Positions 7,959-18,228 of a stretch of 64,000 nt of DNA are shown one piece after another. The position numbers and the translations under genes are program-made. Positions within the stretch are counted from its first letter, which is position 1. Each line of letters starts with the position of its first letter. Location of the stretch: assembly GCF_000226565.1 (NCBI RefSeq), contig NC_016041.1:2666001-2730000 (forward strand), in the 5' to 3' direction. The DNA is from Glaciecola nitratireducens FR1064 (GTDB taxonomy: Bacteria > Pseudomonadota > Gammaproteobacteria > Enterobacterales > Alteromonadaceae). Below the pieces are notes generated by a model, which saw only the letters and a list, made by a program, of their open reading frames with translations, searched no databases and had not been told where the DNA came from.

Positions 7959-8390
7959 ATGATGACGAGTTTATTAAGTGCAATTGATAAACAAGCGGAG
8001 CAGCTAACTGCTCTGAAAGCATTGTTGGAAAATGAGCTTCATCTGATAAGTTCGAGAGAGCCTGAGACTCTGATGGGATTGTTAAAAGATAAAGAAGAAC
8101 TGCTTTCATTCATTGAGGAGCAGGATCAGTCGATATCTTCATTATTCGAAAAAGCGAAGGCAAACGGCGAAAGCACGGAAGACGCAGTGGCAGCCATGGA
8201 AAGTTGCGATGCAATCATCCATGAATGTAAGTATTTGACGCAGATTAATGCTAAGTCAGTTGAACAAGGCCAACTTCGTTTAACGCATCTTCGCAATCTC
8301 ATGATGGAGCTGCGTGCACGCGAGTCAATGACCTACGATCGCAGTGGCAAGACTACGGGCGATGCGGGTTCAAAAGGATACACAGCTTAA
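7959..8390 (+). CDS. flgN: Flagellar export chaperone FlgN family protein
   Basis: FlgN-type proteins are cytosolic chaperones that deliver the hook-filament junction proteins FlgK and FlgL to the export gate. The 143-residue product is small, helical and acidic, with the FlgN-like pattern LLENELHLISSREPETLMGLLKDKEELLSFIEEQ in its first half. It directly follows flgM, the usual place for flgN. Two adjacent ATGs (7959, 7962) are possible starts; a GGAG sits upstream. An intrinsic terminator follows. Confidence 0.85.
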   Translation: MMTSLLSAIDKQAEQLTALKALLENELHLISSREPETLMGLLKDKEELLSFIEEQDQSISSLFEKAKANGESTEDAVAAMESCDAIIHECKYLTQINAKSVEQGQLRLTHLRNLMMELRARESMTYDRSGKTTGDAGSKGYTA

Positions 8391-8452
8391 GCAAACAGCG
8401 GTTGCTATTTACATTCAAACAAGACTGTTGCTCAGGTTAAAAATATAATTTC

Positions 8453-8480
8453 AAAAAAGCCAGCGTTATCGCTGGCTTTT
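8453..8480 (+). terminator. Intrinsic terminator after flgMN
   Basis: A GCCAGCG/CGCTGGC stem with TTAT loop is flanked by A-run and T-run, so it can work on both strands. It closes flgM-flgN and may also serve the converging flgP gene. Confidence 0.85.
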
Positions 8481-8542
8481 TTATTGTTTTTTTTACCGAG
8501 TCATCAGGGCCTAATAAAAATGACTCGCTTACGTATCAAGCC

Positions 8543-9025
8543 CTAGTAATAGGTCACCTTTCTAATTTTTCTAGGTTTTGCCGTGGACAAATAAATGTCG
8601 TAGACCCGAGACATATCGAGCTCCAGTTCAGTTGCATAGGTGTCCTCGCCTACGGGATAAGTCTTAACGACTCTTGCGCCGCGTATTACGCCTTCAACCG
8701 AACTCTTTAACTGGTTGTTGGTTAAGATCATATTTGCCAACTCCTGCTCACCGTCAACTTTCTGGCCATACACCTGCTCTGCAAGCTCACGATAGGCATC
8801 CAATTTAGATGCTTTTATCGCCATCAATGTTTTGGTAGATTCATCACCACCTAATTGCGCTGCAATGGGAGCATAGCCTACTGCATTAATCACTGGGTAT
8901 TGCTCAGGCTCAATGGTTTCCCACTCTACATGCTTGGTAAACAATGAACTGCATCCTGACAGACTCAAGCAAGTGATCACTCCAACAGAAGCTATAATGA
9001 CGCGTACTTTTTTCATCTTTGGCAT
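8543..9025 (-). CDS. flgP: LPP20-family flagellar outer-membrane lipoprotein FlgP
   Basis: FlgP is an outer-membrane lipoprotein needed for motility in Vibrio and for a basal disk in related bacteria. The precursor MPKMKKVRVIIASVG has a lipobox LSGC (lipid-modified Cys at residue 25), then a compact LPP20/FlgP domain with IKASKLDAYRELAEQVYGQ and SVEGVIRGARVVKTYPVGED. The open frame continues 14 codons upstream (ATG at 9067). I prefer 9025 because it gives a classical lipoprotein signal and has AGGTTG just before it. It is divergent from flgT with a sigma-54-like site between them. Its usual partner flgO is not adjacent. Confidence 0.87.
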   Translation of the reverse strand: MPKMKKVRVIIASVGVITCLSLSGCSSLFTKHVEWETIEPEQYPVINAVGYAPIAAQLGGDESTKTLMAIKASKLDAYRELAEQVYGQKVDGEQELANMILTNNQLKSSVEGVIRGARVVKTYPVGEDTYATELELDMSRVYDIYLSTAKPRKIRKVTYY

Positions 9026-9116
9026 ATTCAACCTATTCGTATTTAATTGATTATACGGCGCACTCATGGCCCCATATAGCTGTGCGTTTATTCACTGCTT
9101 TTTGATATTGGAGTTA

Positions 9117-9133
9117 ATGCAAAATATGAACCA
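9117..9133 (-). promoter_or_regulatory. Sigma-54 promoter of flgP
   Basis: Minus-strand TGG at 9130-9132 region and TTGCA at about 9117-9121 place GG and GC exactly ten bases apart, with a perfect -12 element and a weaker -24 (TGGTTC). The site lies about 90 bases upstream of the chosen flgP start. flgP is known to depend on sigma-54 in Vibrio cholerae. Confidence 0.55.
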
Positions 9134-9197
9134 AATTTATGAAAACTCAAAATGGCAGTTAAAAGCGTAGAAGTCGGTGAGTTAATTATTAAAGGTA

Positions 9198-9213
9198 TGG
9201 CACATAACTTGTA
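9198..9213 (+). promoter_or_regulatory. Possible sigma-54 promoter of flgT
   Basis: TGGCAC-ATAAC-TTGTA has a perfect -24 element and one mismatch in the -12 element (GT for GC). It lies about 95 bases before flgT. Confidence 0.4.
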
Positions 9214-9305
9214 TAGGTTTACACATAGAACTACCTAAGTGCAAATCACTGCTGTTGATTTGACCGCCAGTGGATTACCACAAAGTCCAATAAGTGAAAT
9301 AAGTA

Positions 9306-10538
9306 ATGAAATTAATGTTTTATATAAACGACTCAAGACTACGAAACGCCATAATACAGAGCGCCGCGGTAAAAGGCCTTAAGAGGCGTAACGCAACTTT
9401 GCGAAACCTTATTATCGTACTATCATTAATATTAAGCCAAACAGCAAACGCAGCGTGGTTCTCAGCTACCGGACATGCTGCCATTTTGAATGGTGATAAA
9501 ATGGCGGCAAAGCATCAAGCGACTGAGGAAGCCATTAAGCAAGCTCTGCTATTTGCTGGCGCCTCTGTCAGGAGTGTGCAACAAATGACTAATGGTCTGT
9601 TAATGAACGACCACCTAGAAATTCGTTCCAGCGGAGAAGTAAGCACGCTAGAGTTAATAGATGAGGTTTACTCGGATGGTTATGTAACCGTATCAATTCG
9701 AGCGGATATCTTTTCACAAAAATCTCAATGCTCAGCCGCTGACTATACGAAAAGATTAGCAACAACTTACTTCCCTATTCGTTACGGGGCGCAAGCAGCA
9801 GACGGTCAAGTGCATCATTTAGGCGCCGCAGCCGCTTTAAAACTGCAAGAAACATTTTCACAAATTAGCACTGGGCTAACGCTCAGCGAAGTAGAGCCTT
9901 ATACGCTTAATTGGCATAACACTGACCAACAAATACAAGCCACAAAATTGGCACAAAAGACGGATGTGCAATATGTACTTGCAATCACCATCGACGACAT
10001 TAGCGTTGAGCGAGATCACGCAAGTGCCTTTACGTTTTGGAAAGGTGATCAGGCTGTACGTAACTTCGCGTACACGTTAACCTTATTAAATGGTGCATCA
10101 GGCGAAGAATTATTAAGCAAGCAGTATCGTATATCGGAAGCTTGGGAGTTTGACATGACCCGCAAACTTGACGTTAATTCAGACGAGTTTTGGCGCAGTC
10201 GCTATGGTAGAGCTGTCTTAGAAAGCATGCAGGAGTCAGCAATAGACTTAGAAAAGTTCGCCATTTGTGAACCGACAATGGGCAGAATATTGGCGGTCAA
10301 CAATAACCAACTGCAAATAAATCTAGGCAAAAATCAAAAAGTGAAAGCTGGAGACACCCTAACGCTATTTAGTGTTAAACAAATTAGAGATACTTTTGGT
10401 CAAGAGTACAAGCAGTTTGTGCTGCATCCCACTTCTCTTGTAGTCACGCAAGTATTCGCTGAAACGGCAACCGTGACTAGTCGTGATCGCAGTTTATTGG
10501 CGAATATTCAGCCAAACGACTACGTAGCGCGACAATAG
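9306..10538 (+). CDS. flgT: Flagellar H-ring protein FlgT
   Basis: FlgT forms the H ring around the LP ring in sodium-driven polar flagella and helps anchor the T ring and stator. The 410-residue protein has a long basic leader followed by a hydrophobic stretch (NLIIVLSLILSQTANA, about 34-49) and a mature start near AWFSATGHAAI. The following region TEEAIKQALLFAGASVRSVQQMTNG matches the FlgT N-terminal domain. The C-terminal part has LQINLGKNQKVKAGDTLTLF, typical of the last domain. The true start could be a later ATG; the long pre-signal region is unusual. It is divergent from flgP. Confidence 0.88.
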   Translation: MKLMFYINDSRLRNAIIQSAAVKGLKRRNATLRNLIIVLSLILSQTANAAWFSATGHAAILNGDKMAAKHQATEEAIKQALLFAGASVRSVQQMTNGLLMNDHLEIRSSGEVSTLELIDEVYSDGYVTVSIRADIFSQKSQCSAADYTKRLATTYFPIRYGAQAADGQVHHLGAAAALKLQETFSQISTGLTLSEVEPYTLNWHNTDQQIQATKLAQKTDVQYVLAITIDDISVERDHASAFTFWKGDQAVRNFAYTLTLLNGASGEELLSKQYRISEAWEFDMTRKLDVNSDEFWRSRYGRAVLESMQESAIDLEKFAICEPTMGRILAVNNNQLQINLGKNQKVKAGDTLTLFSVKQIRDTFGQEYKQFVLHPTSLVVTQVFAETATVTSRDRSLLANIQPNDYVARQ

Positions 10539-10676
10539 GACTGTTTTTAAGGCTTTTGTTGTTGAATAATATGGATGCGTTAACCGAGTGCAGATAAATC
10601 AGCACCCAACTGGACTAAGTTCCTGAAACTGACGTATACCCTGTTATTAGACAGAAACAAACAACGAGGCCTTTTT

Positions 10677-11264
10677 ATGTCGCATTCTCTCCCCGACAAC
10701 TCTTCGTTTTTTGAAGAAATGAGTGACGTTAAGCCTTTAGCCCAAACGGATAAAGTTGCCTTAACAAACAAGAACACAGAAACCCTTGCACAAAGGCTAA
10801 AGCGAGAAGCCCTTATCGCTGAAGTTGAAAAAGATGACAATGGACTGACGGTTGAAAAAGTCGAGCCTATCGACCCACACGACTTTATCGAGTACAAACA
10901 AGACGGCGTGCAGCAAGGCGTTTATAAGAATTTAAGACTCGCTAAATATCAAATCGACGTCACGTTGAATATAACGCACATGAAGTTTGACGACGCGCGC
11001 GTGACCTTATACAACACCATTAAAGACTGTCATGAAAGAGGAATTAGAACCTTACTAGTACAGCACGGCATGGGCTTAAATAGTAAACCCTTCCCTGCTT
11101 TCTTAAAAAGTTTTGTGAATCAATGGTTACGACAGATTGATATGGTGATTGCCTTTCATACGGCACAAAAGCAGCACGGTGGCTTGGCTTCCGTTTATGT
11201 CTTGTTAAAAAAACACCCTAATCAAAAGTTGATCAACCGCGAAAAAAATCGAAGAGGCGGTTAG
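10677..11264 (+). CDS. smrA: Smr-domain DNA endonuclease SmrA
   Basis: Smr-domain proteins are nicking endonucleases related to the C-terminal domain of MutS2. The 195-residue product has an N-terminal acidic arm and a C-terminal Smr domain (about 98-185) with LNITHMKFDDARVTLYNTI, RTLLVQHGMGLNSK and VIAFHTAQKQHGGLASVYVLLKK, the last two holding the family HGxG-like and GGxGxxxVxLK patterns. The loop reads HGMG where HGKG is common. Converges on purL with a small hairpin in between. Confidence 0.88.
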   Translation: MSHSLPDNSSFFEEMSDVKPLAQTDKVALTNKNTETLAQRLKREALIAEVEKDDNGLTVEKVEPIDPHDFIEYKQDGVQQGVYKNLRLAKYQIDVTLNITHMKFDDARVTLYNTIKDCHERGIRTLLVQHGMGLNSKPFPAFLKSFVNQWLRQIDMVIAFHTAQKQHGGLASVYVLLKKHPNQKLINREKNRRGG

Positions 11265-11288
11265 CCGTTTTGCACTAACCGTTTATTC
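11258..11288 (+). terminator. Weak terminator between smrA and purL
   Basis: CGGTTAG/CTAACCG stem with a ten-base loop, overlapping the end of smrA and followed by TTTATT. It could serve either convergent gene. Confidence 0.4.
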
Positions 11289-11312
11289 CACCGTCAACTT
11301 TCCAAGTAGATA

Positions 11313-14300
11313 CTATCCGACGAAGACGCGTGCGTTTCTAAACATACGCATCCAAGGGCCGTCTTCTTTCCATTCATCTGGGCGCCATGAGTTGCTAACT
11401 GTTCTAAATACTCGCTCTGGGTGCGGCATCATTATAGTGCTGCGGCCATCTAAAGACGTTAACCCTGTAATGCCTTGTTCTGAACCATTCGGGTTCGCTG
11501 GGTACTCGCTTGTTACGCGTCCGTAATTGTCTATAAAGCGCAGCGCGATCTGGCTCTCATTCTTCAACATCGATATTTGATTATCGAGTTTGAATTCTGC
11601 GCGACCTTCGCCGTGAGAAACGGCTATTGGCATCCGAGAGCCCTGCATTCCGGTTAAAAACACTGAAGGTGAGTCGGCAACTTCAACCATAGCAACGCGC
11701 GCTTCAAAACGTTCTGATTGATTAGTTACAAAATGTGGCCAGTGTTCAGCACCGGGAATCAATGACTTCAAATTAGACAGCATCTGACAACCGTTACAAA
11801 CGCCTAAAGAAAAGGTATCGTTGCGCTCGAAAAACGCTTTAAACGTCGCTTTGACCTGTTCATTGAATAAAATTGACTTAGCCCACCCCTCGCCAGCGCC
11901 TAGTACGTCACCGTAACTAAAGCCACCACAGGCAACTAAACCAGCGAAGTTATCAAGACTGCGTCCTGCTAGCATATCGCTCATGTGCACATCAATTGGG
12001 GTAAAGCCCGCACGATGGAACGCCGCAGCCATTTCAACATGCGAGTTGACGCCTTGTTCACGTAATATCGCAACTTCTGGCTTACTCCCCAAATTGATAA
12101 AAGGCGCCGTAATATCTTTATTAATGTCGAAGGTCAGCAGGCTGTGTAAGCCAGGATTTGCTGGGTCACGTTTAGCGTCATGTTCTTGTTTCGCACAGGC
12201 AGGATTGTCGCGCAGCGTTTGCATTGCGAAGGTCGTGCTCGACCAAAGTGTGCGGTAATGCGTGCGTGTATTTTTAACAATACATTCGCCTTCATTTGAG
12301 AAGCAAATCACATCGTCCGCTGATACCGTGCCGATTGTGTGCAGTAGCTTACTCAACTCATATTTTTTTGCTAGCGCCAAAACACTGTCTTTTGCACTTT
12401 CTGACACTTGAATAACTGCGCCGAGTTCTTCACTAAATAATACCGAAGCGGCGTCCTCACCTAAACCAGTAATGTCAATTTCAACGCCAACTTTACCAGC
12501 AAACGCCATTTCAACGATCGTAGTAAATAAGCCGCCGTCAGAGCGATCGTGATATGCAGTAATTAACTCTTTTTCGACAAGCTCTTGCATCAGTAAGTAG
12601 AAGGCTTTTAAATGTTTAGGAGAATCAACGTCAGGCGTAGTTTGACCTAATTTTCCATAAACCTGCGCCAGACATGAGCCACCCATACGGTTTTGCTTAT
12701 TGCCTAAATCAATCAACATCAAACTTCCGCCATTAGCTTGACGCTCTTGTGGTTTGTCTGAATTTGGCTCTTGCAAAGCTGGCTCAGCTGCACACGATAA
12801 ACGTAACTGCGGCGTGATGGTTTTGCGCACATCTTTAACTGCGCCAAACGCTGTTATTACTAAGGATAGCGGTGATGTAACTGCTTTATCTTCACCATTT
12901 TCCTGCCATGCCGTTTTCATCGACATTGAATCTTTACCGACGGGGATCGTTAAGCCCAGCTCAGGACACAACTCTTCACCTATCGCTTTCACTGCCGCAT
13001 ACAGCCCAGCATCTTCACCTGGGTGATTTGATGCAGACATCCAGTTCGCAGATAGCTTGATACGCTTAATATCACCAATATTTGTACCGGCAATGTTAGT
13101 CAATGATTCTGCAACTGCTAATCTTGCCGATGCTGCATGATTTAGCAGGGCGACCGGTGTACGTTCACCAATAGACATTGCTTCACCATGATAGGTATCA
13201 AATGCAGAGGTAGTTACCGCCACATCTGACACCGGCACCTGCCATGGACCTACCATTTGATCGCGCGACACCATGCCGGTAACCGAACGGTCGCCAATCG
13301 TAATCAAAAATGTTTTATCAGCAACTGTGGGCAACTGCAGAACGCGCTTTATCGCATCTTGAATATCAACGTTAGCGGTGTCAAAAACGTCACCTTTTGC
13401 CGTTGAAGAGACAACGTCTTTACTCATTTTAGGCGGCTTGCCCAGTAATACATCTAGGGGCATATCAATAGGCTTGTTGCCGAATTTTTTGTCGCTTAGC
13501 GTTAAGTGCTGCTCGCGAGTCGCTTCACCAACAACGGCGAAAGGCGCTCTTTCTCGCTCACAAATTGCGGTAAACAAAGCAAGGTTCTCGGGTGCAACTG
13601 ACATTACATAACGTTCTTGAGACTCATTACACCAAATCTCTAGTGGAGACATACCAGGTTCGTCATTCGGCACATTGCGAAGTTCAAATACACCGCCTCG
13701 TTCTGCGTCATTGACTAACTCAGGGAAAGCGTTAGACAAGCCTCCCGCGCCAACATCATGAATAAACTGAATTGGGTTTTCATCGCCTAATTGCCAACAT
13801 TTATCAATCACTTCTTGGCAGCGTCTTTCCATTTCTGGGTTTTCACGCTGTACTGAAGCAAAGTCAAGATCTGCGTTGCTCTCGCCCGAAGCTACCGATG
13901 ACGCTGCGCCGCCGCCAAGACCGATATTCATTGCCGGGCCGCCCAGCGCAATGAGTTTCGCACCAACCGTTATCTCTGCTTTTTGGATGTGGTCTTTTTT
14001 GATGTTGCCAAGGCCACCGGCTAACATGATCGGTTTATGATAACCTCGCACTTCTTCGCCGTTAAAGCTATCAACTTTCTGCTCGAAGGTTCTAAAGTAG
14101 CCTAATATATTTGGGCGTCCAAATTCGTTGTTGAACGCAGCACCGCCTAAAGGACCTTCCAGCATAATATCAAGGGCGTTTACAATACGCTCAGGCTTGC
14201 CATAATGAACTTCCCAAGGTTGCGGGAGCGTCGGTATGTTTAAATTCGATACTGTGAAACCAACCAAGCCCGCTTTGGGTTTGGAGCCTCTTCCTGTTGC

Positions 14301-15254
14301 ACCTTCATCTCGTATTTCGCCACCAGAACCGGTTGCCGCGCCCGCAAACGGCGATATTGCCGTTGGATGGTTATGGGTTTCGACCTTCATCAGAATATCA
14401 ATATCTTGGTGATGATAATCATATGCTTGGGTTTTTGCATCAGGATAAAAACGCCCCGCTGCCCAGCCTTCCATTACCGCAGCATTATCTTTATATGCGC
14501 TGTGTACGAAGTCACTGGATACTTCAAACGTATTTTTGATCATTTTAAAGAGTGACTTTGGCTGCACTTGGCCATCGATTGTCCAGTCGGCATTAAAAAT
14601 TTTATGTCTACAGTGTTCACTATTAGCTTGTGCGAACATGTAGAGCTCAATGTCGTTTGGGTTGCGGCCAAGCTTTGTAAAGCTCTCGAAAAGATAATCA
14701 ACTTCATCATCGGCTAACGCAAGTCCCAGTTTCTTGTTCGCACTTTCTAACGCAGCCTTGCCTTCTTCGATAATAGGCACTGAGGAAAATGGTTTTGCGT
14801 CGGTTTGTGCGAACAACTGCTGCGCACTCTCAAGTTCAGCAAACACAGCTTGTGTCATGCGATCATGAAGAGGTGCGGCAACTGCTGCAAAATCGGCGCT
14901 TGTATCGTCTAGATCAATGTAATACGCAATGCCCCGTTCAATTCTGTGTATTTTTGTCAAACCTGAATTTTTAGCAATATCGGTCGCCTTTGACGCCCAA
15001 GGTGAGATAGTGCCGGGACGAGGTGTCACTAAGACTAAATAACCTGAAGTGTCAATTTTTTCGCTGCTCGGTCCATAAGTCAAAAGTTGCGAAAGCACTG
15101 CTGTTTCCGCTGGGCTTAACTCGCTTTGTGCGTCCACAAAATGCACATACTGAGCTTGCACACTCAACACACCTATTCCTTGTGCCGCGAATTGCGCTAA
15201 TAGTTTATCTTGTTTAAATGAAGAGAGAGCAGATGAGCCGCGAAGCATTAACAT
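11313..15254 (-). CDS. purL: Phosphoribosylformylglycinamidine synthase PurL
   Basis: This enzyme converts FGAR to FGAM using glutamine and ATP in de novo purine synthesis. It is the large single-chain type: PurS-like N-terminus, linker, two AIRS-like synthase halves ([20 protein letters not shown] near residue 290) and a C-terminal class I glutaminase with the nucleophile in GVCNGCQML (Cys near 1153) and the PHPERVF segment near the end. I chose the ATG at 15254 ([14 protein letters not shown]), matching the Escherichia coli start; the frame stays open nine codons further to a TTG. About 1313 residues, close to the usual 1295. Stands alone, divergent from mltF. Confidence 0.97.
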   Translation of the reverse strand: MLMLRGSSALSSFKQDKLLAQFAAQGIGVLSVQAQYVHFVDAQSELSPAETAVLSQLLTYGPSSEKIDTSGYLVLVTPRPGTISPWASKATDIAKNSGLTKIHRIERGIAYYIDLDDTSADFAAVAAPLHDRMTQAVFAELESAQQLFAQTDAKPFSSVPIIEEGKAALESANKKLGLALADDEVDYLFESFTKLGRNPNDIELYMFAQANSEHCRHKIFNADWTIDGQVQPKSLFKMIKNTFEVSSDFVHSAYKDNAAVMEGWAAGRFYPDAKTQAYDYHHQDIDILMKVETHNHPTAISPFAGAATGSGGEIRDEGATGRGSKPKAGLVGFTVSNLNIPTLPQPWEVHYGKPERIVNALDIMLEGPLGGAAFNNEFGRPNILGYFRTFEQKVDSFNGEEVRGYHKPIMLAGGLGNIKKDHIQKAEITVGAKLIALGGPAMNIGLGGGAASSVASGESNADLDFASVQRENPEMERRCQEVIDKCWQLGDENPIQFIHDVGAGGLSNAFPELVNDAERGGVFELRNVPNDEPGMSPLEIWCNESQERYVMSVAPENLALFTAICERERAPFAVVGEATREQHLTLSDKKFGNKPIDMPLDVLLGKPPKMSKDVVSSTAKGDVFDTANVDIQDAIKRVLQLPTVADKTFLITIGDRSVTGMVSRDQMVGPWQVPVSDVAVTTSAFDTYHGEAMSIGERTPVALLNHAASARLAVAESLTNIAGTNIGDIKRIKLSANWMSASNHPGEDAGLYAAVKAIGEELCPELGLTIPVGKDSMSMKTAWQENGEDKAVTSPLSLVITAFGAVKDVRKTITPQLRLSCAAEPALQEPNSDKPQERQANGGSLMLIDLGNKQNRMGGSCLAQVYGKLGQTTPDVDSPKHLKAFYLLMQELVEKELITAYHDRSDGGLFTTIVEMAFAGKVGVEIDITGLGEDAASVLFSEELGAVIQVSESAKDSVLALAKKYELSKLLHTIGTVSADDVICFSNEGECIVKNTRTHYRTLWSSTTFAMQTLRDNPACAKQEHDAKRDPANPGLHSLLTFDINKDITAPFINLGSKPEVAILREQGVNSHVEMAAAFHRAGFTPIDVHMSDMLAGRSLDNFAGLVACGGFSYGDVLGAGEGWAKSILFNEQVKATFKAFFERNDTFSLGVCNGCQMLSNLKSLIPGAEHWPHFVTNQSERFEARVAMVEVADSPSVFLTGMQGSRMPIAVSHGEGRAEFKLDNQISMLKNESQIALRFIDNYGRVTSEYPANPNGSEQGITGLTSLDGRSTIMMPHPERVFRTVSNSWRPDEWKEDGPWMRMFRNARVFVG

Positions 15255-15401
15255 AATATGGGTACCAATTTGAGGCCGCAATGTGAATTGTTGCGAGCAA
15301 AGACTAAGGTCAGCAATTGACGCCAGATTATAGAGTAAAAGCAGGCGGTTGATAAGTGATGATGTCTGTAGAATTTTACTTTTTTTGCAATAACTTACTG
15401 G

Positions 15402-16988
15402 ATGCTTTGCTTAAATTTAGTCACAATGGCATTTATGAAATCAAAAACGCAGATATTATCGATAATGAGCACGTTCGGTTCGCCGTTATCCAAAGCAAAA
15501 ATAACCAAGCAATTCAAAAAGGTAATTGCGGGTTCCCTTTCTGCTTGCGCGTTTTTAGCGTTAAGTAGCTGTTCACAACCAGAACCATCATCATCATTAA
15601 GCTCCATTTTAGAGTCAGGTGTGTTGAAAGTCGGCTCAGTTTACGGAAGAACAACTTATTACAATGGTTCAACATCGCCCGAAGGCTTCGAATTTGAATT
15701 AGCCCAAGGTTTTGCTGATTTCATGGGAGTAAGACTAGAAGTTTATCCGTATTATTCATACCGAGAATTACTACCGCAATTAGATAACCACCAGGTTGAT
15801 TTAATAGCCGCTAATGTGACAATGACAGAACAGCGAAAATTGAAATACCGTTTTGGTCCCGCTTACCAATCAGTTAATTTTGAGCTGGTCTATAAAAAAG
15901 GAGAAGACCGCCCGCGGGATATAAAGCAGTTAGAGGGCGACCTCACGATTGTAGCCAATGATCTTTATCGAGAACCCCTGGTTTCAATAATCGACGAAGA
16001 TGACGCTATTTTTTGGCGTGAAACCGATGAAAAAGACATTGAAGAATTATTAGAAATGGTGTCTAAGGATGAATTGGATTATACCATTTCGGACTCAAAT
16101 ATCTTAGCCGTTGCTCGCAGACGCTACCCCAATCTTGGTATTGGTTTTTCCGTCACAGATACCTTGCAAATTGGATGGCTGTTAAATAAAGACACCGACG
16201 ATTCATTGCGAGCAGCGTTGATTGAATACTTTGGAAGCATCCAAACGAGTGGCTTCTTAAGTGCACTTGAAGACAAGTACTTCGGCCACATTCAAACATT
16301 CGATTATGTTGATACACGCGCGTTTATGCGAGCCGTCGATCGAACTCTGCCAACCTATAGAGAGTTATTTGAAGCTTATGCCGGTGAAAATGACTGGCGC
16401 CTGCTTGCCGCAATGAGCTATCAAGAAAGTCATTGGAAACCGAGAGCGAAGTCGCCCACGGGCGTACGTGGCATGATGATGCTGACCTTAGGCACAGCGA
16501 AAGACATGAACGTGACCTCACGTATTGATGCTGAACAGAGTATCAGCGGCGGTTCAAGATACTTTAGTAGTTTGTTACGCAGAATACCTGCACGCATTCA
16601 GTATCCGGACAGAACGTGGATGGCGCTAGCCGCATACAACGTGGGTTTGGGACACTTAGAAGATGCTCGAAAAATAACCGAAGGCCAAGGTTATAATCCA
16701 GACTTATGGGTAGACGTAAAAAAGCACTTACCACTGCTCAGACAAAAGAAGTTCTATAAATCAACAAGGTATGGATACGCGCGCGGAGACGAAGCGGTCA
16801 ATTACGTAGATAACATTCGCCGCTATTACGACACCTTGATTTGGCTAGAGGATCAAACTGAGCTTCCTTCTATTGAGGATTTACCCATCGCTCCTGAGGA
16901 ACCATTGGATGAGGCTGAACTTGAGAATAGTGACGGTAATACCAATGATACTCCCCCAGAAAATAAACCTGAAGAAACAAAAGAATAA
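15402..16988 (+). CDS. mltF: Membrane-bound lytic murein transglycosylase MltF
   Basis: MltF cleaves peptidoglycan glycan strands with formation of 1,6-anhydromuramic ends. The protein has an N-terminal export signal with a possible lipobox (LALSSC), a solute-binding type 3 domain (about 55-300; [32 protein letters not shown]) and a C-terminal SLT lysozyme-like domain (about 315-470) with catalytic Glu342 in [10 protein letters not shown] and the GVRGMMMLT motif. The C-terminal tail is a proline/glutamate-rich acidic stretch. Start is uncertain: ATGs at 15402, 15426, 15435 and 15465 are in frame and none has a strong ribosome binding site. Divergent from purL. Confidence 0.93.
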   Translation: MLCLNLVTMAFMKSKTQILSIMSTFGSPLSKAKITKQFKKVIAGSLSACAFLALSSCSQPEPSSSLSSILESGVLKVGSVYGRTTYYNGSTSPEGFEFELAQGFADFMGVRLEVYPYYSYRELLPQLDNHQVDLIAANVTMTEQRKLKYRFGPAYQSVNFELVYKKGEDRPRDIKQLEGDLTIVANDLYREPLVSIIDEDDAIFWRETDEKDIEELLEMVSKDELDYTISDSNILAVARRRYPNLGIGFSVTDTLQIGWLLNKDTDDSLRAALIEYFGSIQTSGFLSALEDKYFGHIQTFDYVDTRAFMRAVDRTLPTYRELFEAYAGENDWRLLAAMSYQESHWKPRAKSPTGVRGMMMLTLGTAKDMNVTSRIDAEQSISGGSRYFSSLLRRIPARIQYPDRTWMALAAYNVGLGHLEDARKITEGQGYNPDLWVDVKKHLPLLRQKKFYKSTRYGYARGDEAVNYVDNIRRYYDTLIWLEDQTELPSIEDLPIAPEEPLDEAELENSDGNTNDTPPENKPEETKE

Positions 16989-17450
16989 ATCGTCAAATCA
17001 ACTATTTTTTTGTACTTCATAAAGCCATCAAAGCATTCATCTCTGTGTTGAATATTACTCGTTGTAAGCACCTTGTCACCGAACCGTCATTTAAATGTCA
17101 TCAAGTTGGTCTCATAATTGCTGCATCATTTCTTAATAGCGCTGTTGAATACTGTGTCTGGCCATCATCGTTTTATGCGAAGGAATAAACGGAAACTATT
17201 CCTAACGGTTTGATTGTATTTATATTTACTGTAGAGTGAGACGATCGTTGTTTGCAGCCGTTAAATTGAACTTTAGTGGTATATTGTTATCATAGTTACG
17301 TTCATTGCTTACCTGTACTTTTTAATATAAGGGTTGAGGTGCAGATTATGGACTAGAAATGAACAGCACGGCGCATGAAACATATTTGCCTGTGATTTCA
17401 AACTAAATCATTGGACAATTAAAAATTAATCGAAAACATAAGAGAGATAT
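16989..17450. other. Intergenic region mltF to small basic ORF
   Basis: No gene seen in about 460 bases. A possible promoter (TTGAAC at 17266-17271, 16-base spacer, TATCAT at 17288-17293) points towards the small basic ORF at 17451. No terminator or repeat was recognised. Confidence 0.4.
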
Positions 17451-17603
17451 ATGAAAAGAAATAAAAGCTTCACCGCTTCTCGTAGACTGAGAGCGAATAC
17501 ACAACGCAGAACTATGCTGAAAAGAGCTCATCAAAGAGTGATGGCGCGTCGCAAGCAATTTGCAATTACAGAACTGCAGGAAGAGTGGAGTCAAGCAAGT
17601 TAA
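17451..17603 (+). CDS. Small, very basic 50-residue protein, unrecognised
   Basis: ATG at 17451 with AGAGAG just before it opens a 50-codon frame ending in TAA at 17601-17603. The product begins MKRNKSFTASRRLRANTQRR and ends LQEEWSQAS. About a third of residues are Arg or Lys in the first 36, and the tail is acidic, a pattern seen in small nucleic-acid or ribosome-associated proteins. It converges with tadA, whose stop lies one base further on. A promoter-like sequence sits about 160 bases upstream. I do not recognise a family; whether it is a real gene needs conservation evidence. Confidence 0.5.
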   Translation: MKRNKSFTASRRLRANTQRRTMLKRAHQRVMARRKQFAITELQEEWSQAS

Positions 17604-17604
17604 C

Positions 17605-18228
17605 TCAACTCTTCTTCTGCCTCCTTCTCTGCTTAAAAAAATCTGAAATTTGCGCACTACATTCATCTTGTAAACAACCGCCGGTGACTTCTATTTTGTG
17701 ATTCAATGACGCGTGCTGAACAAGGTTCATTACTGTCCCCGTGGCTCCCGTTTTTTGATCGTAAGCACCGAATACAATACGTTTCACCCGTCCGTGAACC
17801 AAAAGTCCTGCGCACATAGGGCATGGCTCTAACGTTACGTAGAGCGTGGCATCGACTAATCTATAGTTTTGCAGGTTTTTTGCAGCTTCCCTCATTGCGA
17901 GCATTTCGGCATGAGCTGATGGGTCGTGTGTTGTGATCGATTGGTTATAACCTTGTCCAATGATAAGCGAATCAACGACCACAATAGCGCCCACTGGAAC
18001 CTCGCCTATCGCCTGCGCATTCTCTGCTAGCAGCATGGCTTGACGCATGTAAGACGCATCTACTTCATTGCTACCATCGTCAGACCAATCACGCACTTTA
18101 ATAGCAGTGCTATTGCAGCTCTTGAGGCTTGATTTTTTCTGTTGATTGCTCTTCTTTGCACTTTGGCCTCGAGTTTCATGTGCAGCTTGCGCACTTTTTA
18201 CGGGCTGCGCTTTATCAGTATTTGCCAT
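17605..18228 (-). CDS. tadA: tRNA-specific adenosine deaminase TadA
   Basis: TadA deaminates A34 to inosine in tRNA-Arg(ACG), and is normally essential. The catalytic domain (about 58-205) shows the zinc-binding HAE (SAHAEMLAMREA) and PCPMC (EPCPMCAGLLVHGR) motifs and the GAYDQKTGATGTVMNL segment typical of TadA. At 207 residues it is about 40 longer than usual: the first 50 residues are a Lys/Ser/Gln-rich low-complexity arm. A downstream start is possible (the only later in-frame Met before the domain is MRQAML, which would cut into it), so the long form is kept. Confidence 0.93.
   Translation of the reverse strand: MANTDKAQPVKSAQAAHETRGQSAKKSNQQKKSSLKSCNSTAIKVRDWSDDGSNEVDASYMRQAMLLAENAQAIGEVPVGAIVVVDSLIIGQGYNQSITTHDPSAHAEMLAMREAAKNLQNYRLVDATLYVTLEPCPMCAGLLVHGRVKRIVFGAYDQKTGATGTVMNLVQHASLNHKIEVTGGCLQDECSAQISDFFKQRRRQKKS

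Noticed and set aside
11034-11100. SmrA HGMG loop as evidence of an inactive enzyme
   Set aside because: The position varies in Smr domains and the other motifs are intact, so loss of activity cannot be claimed.
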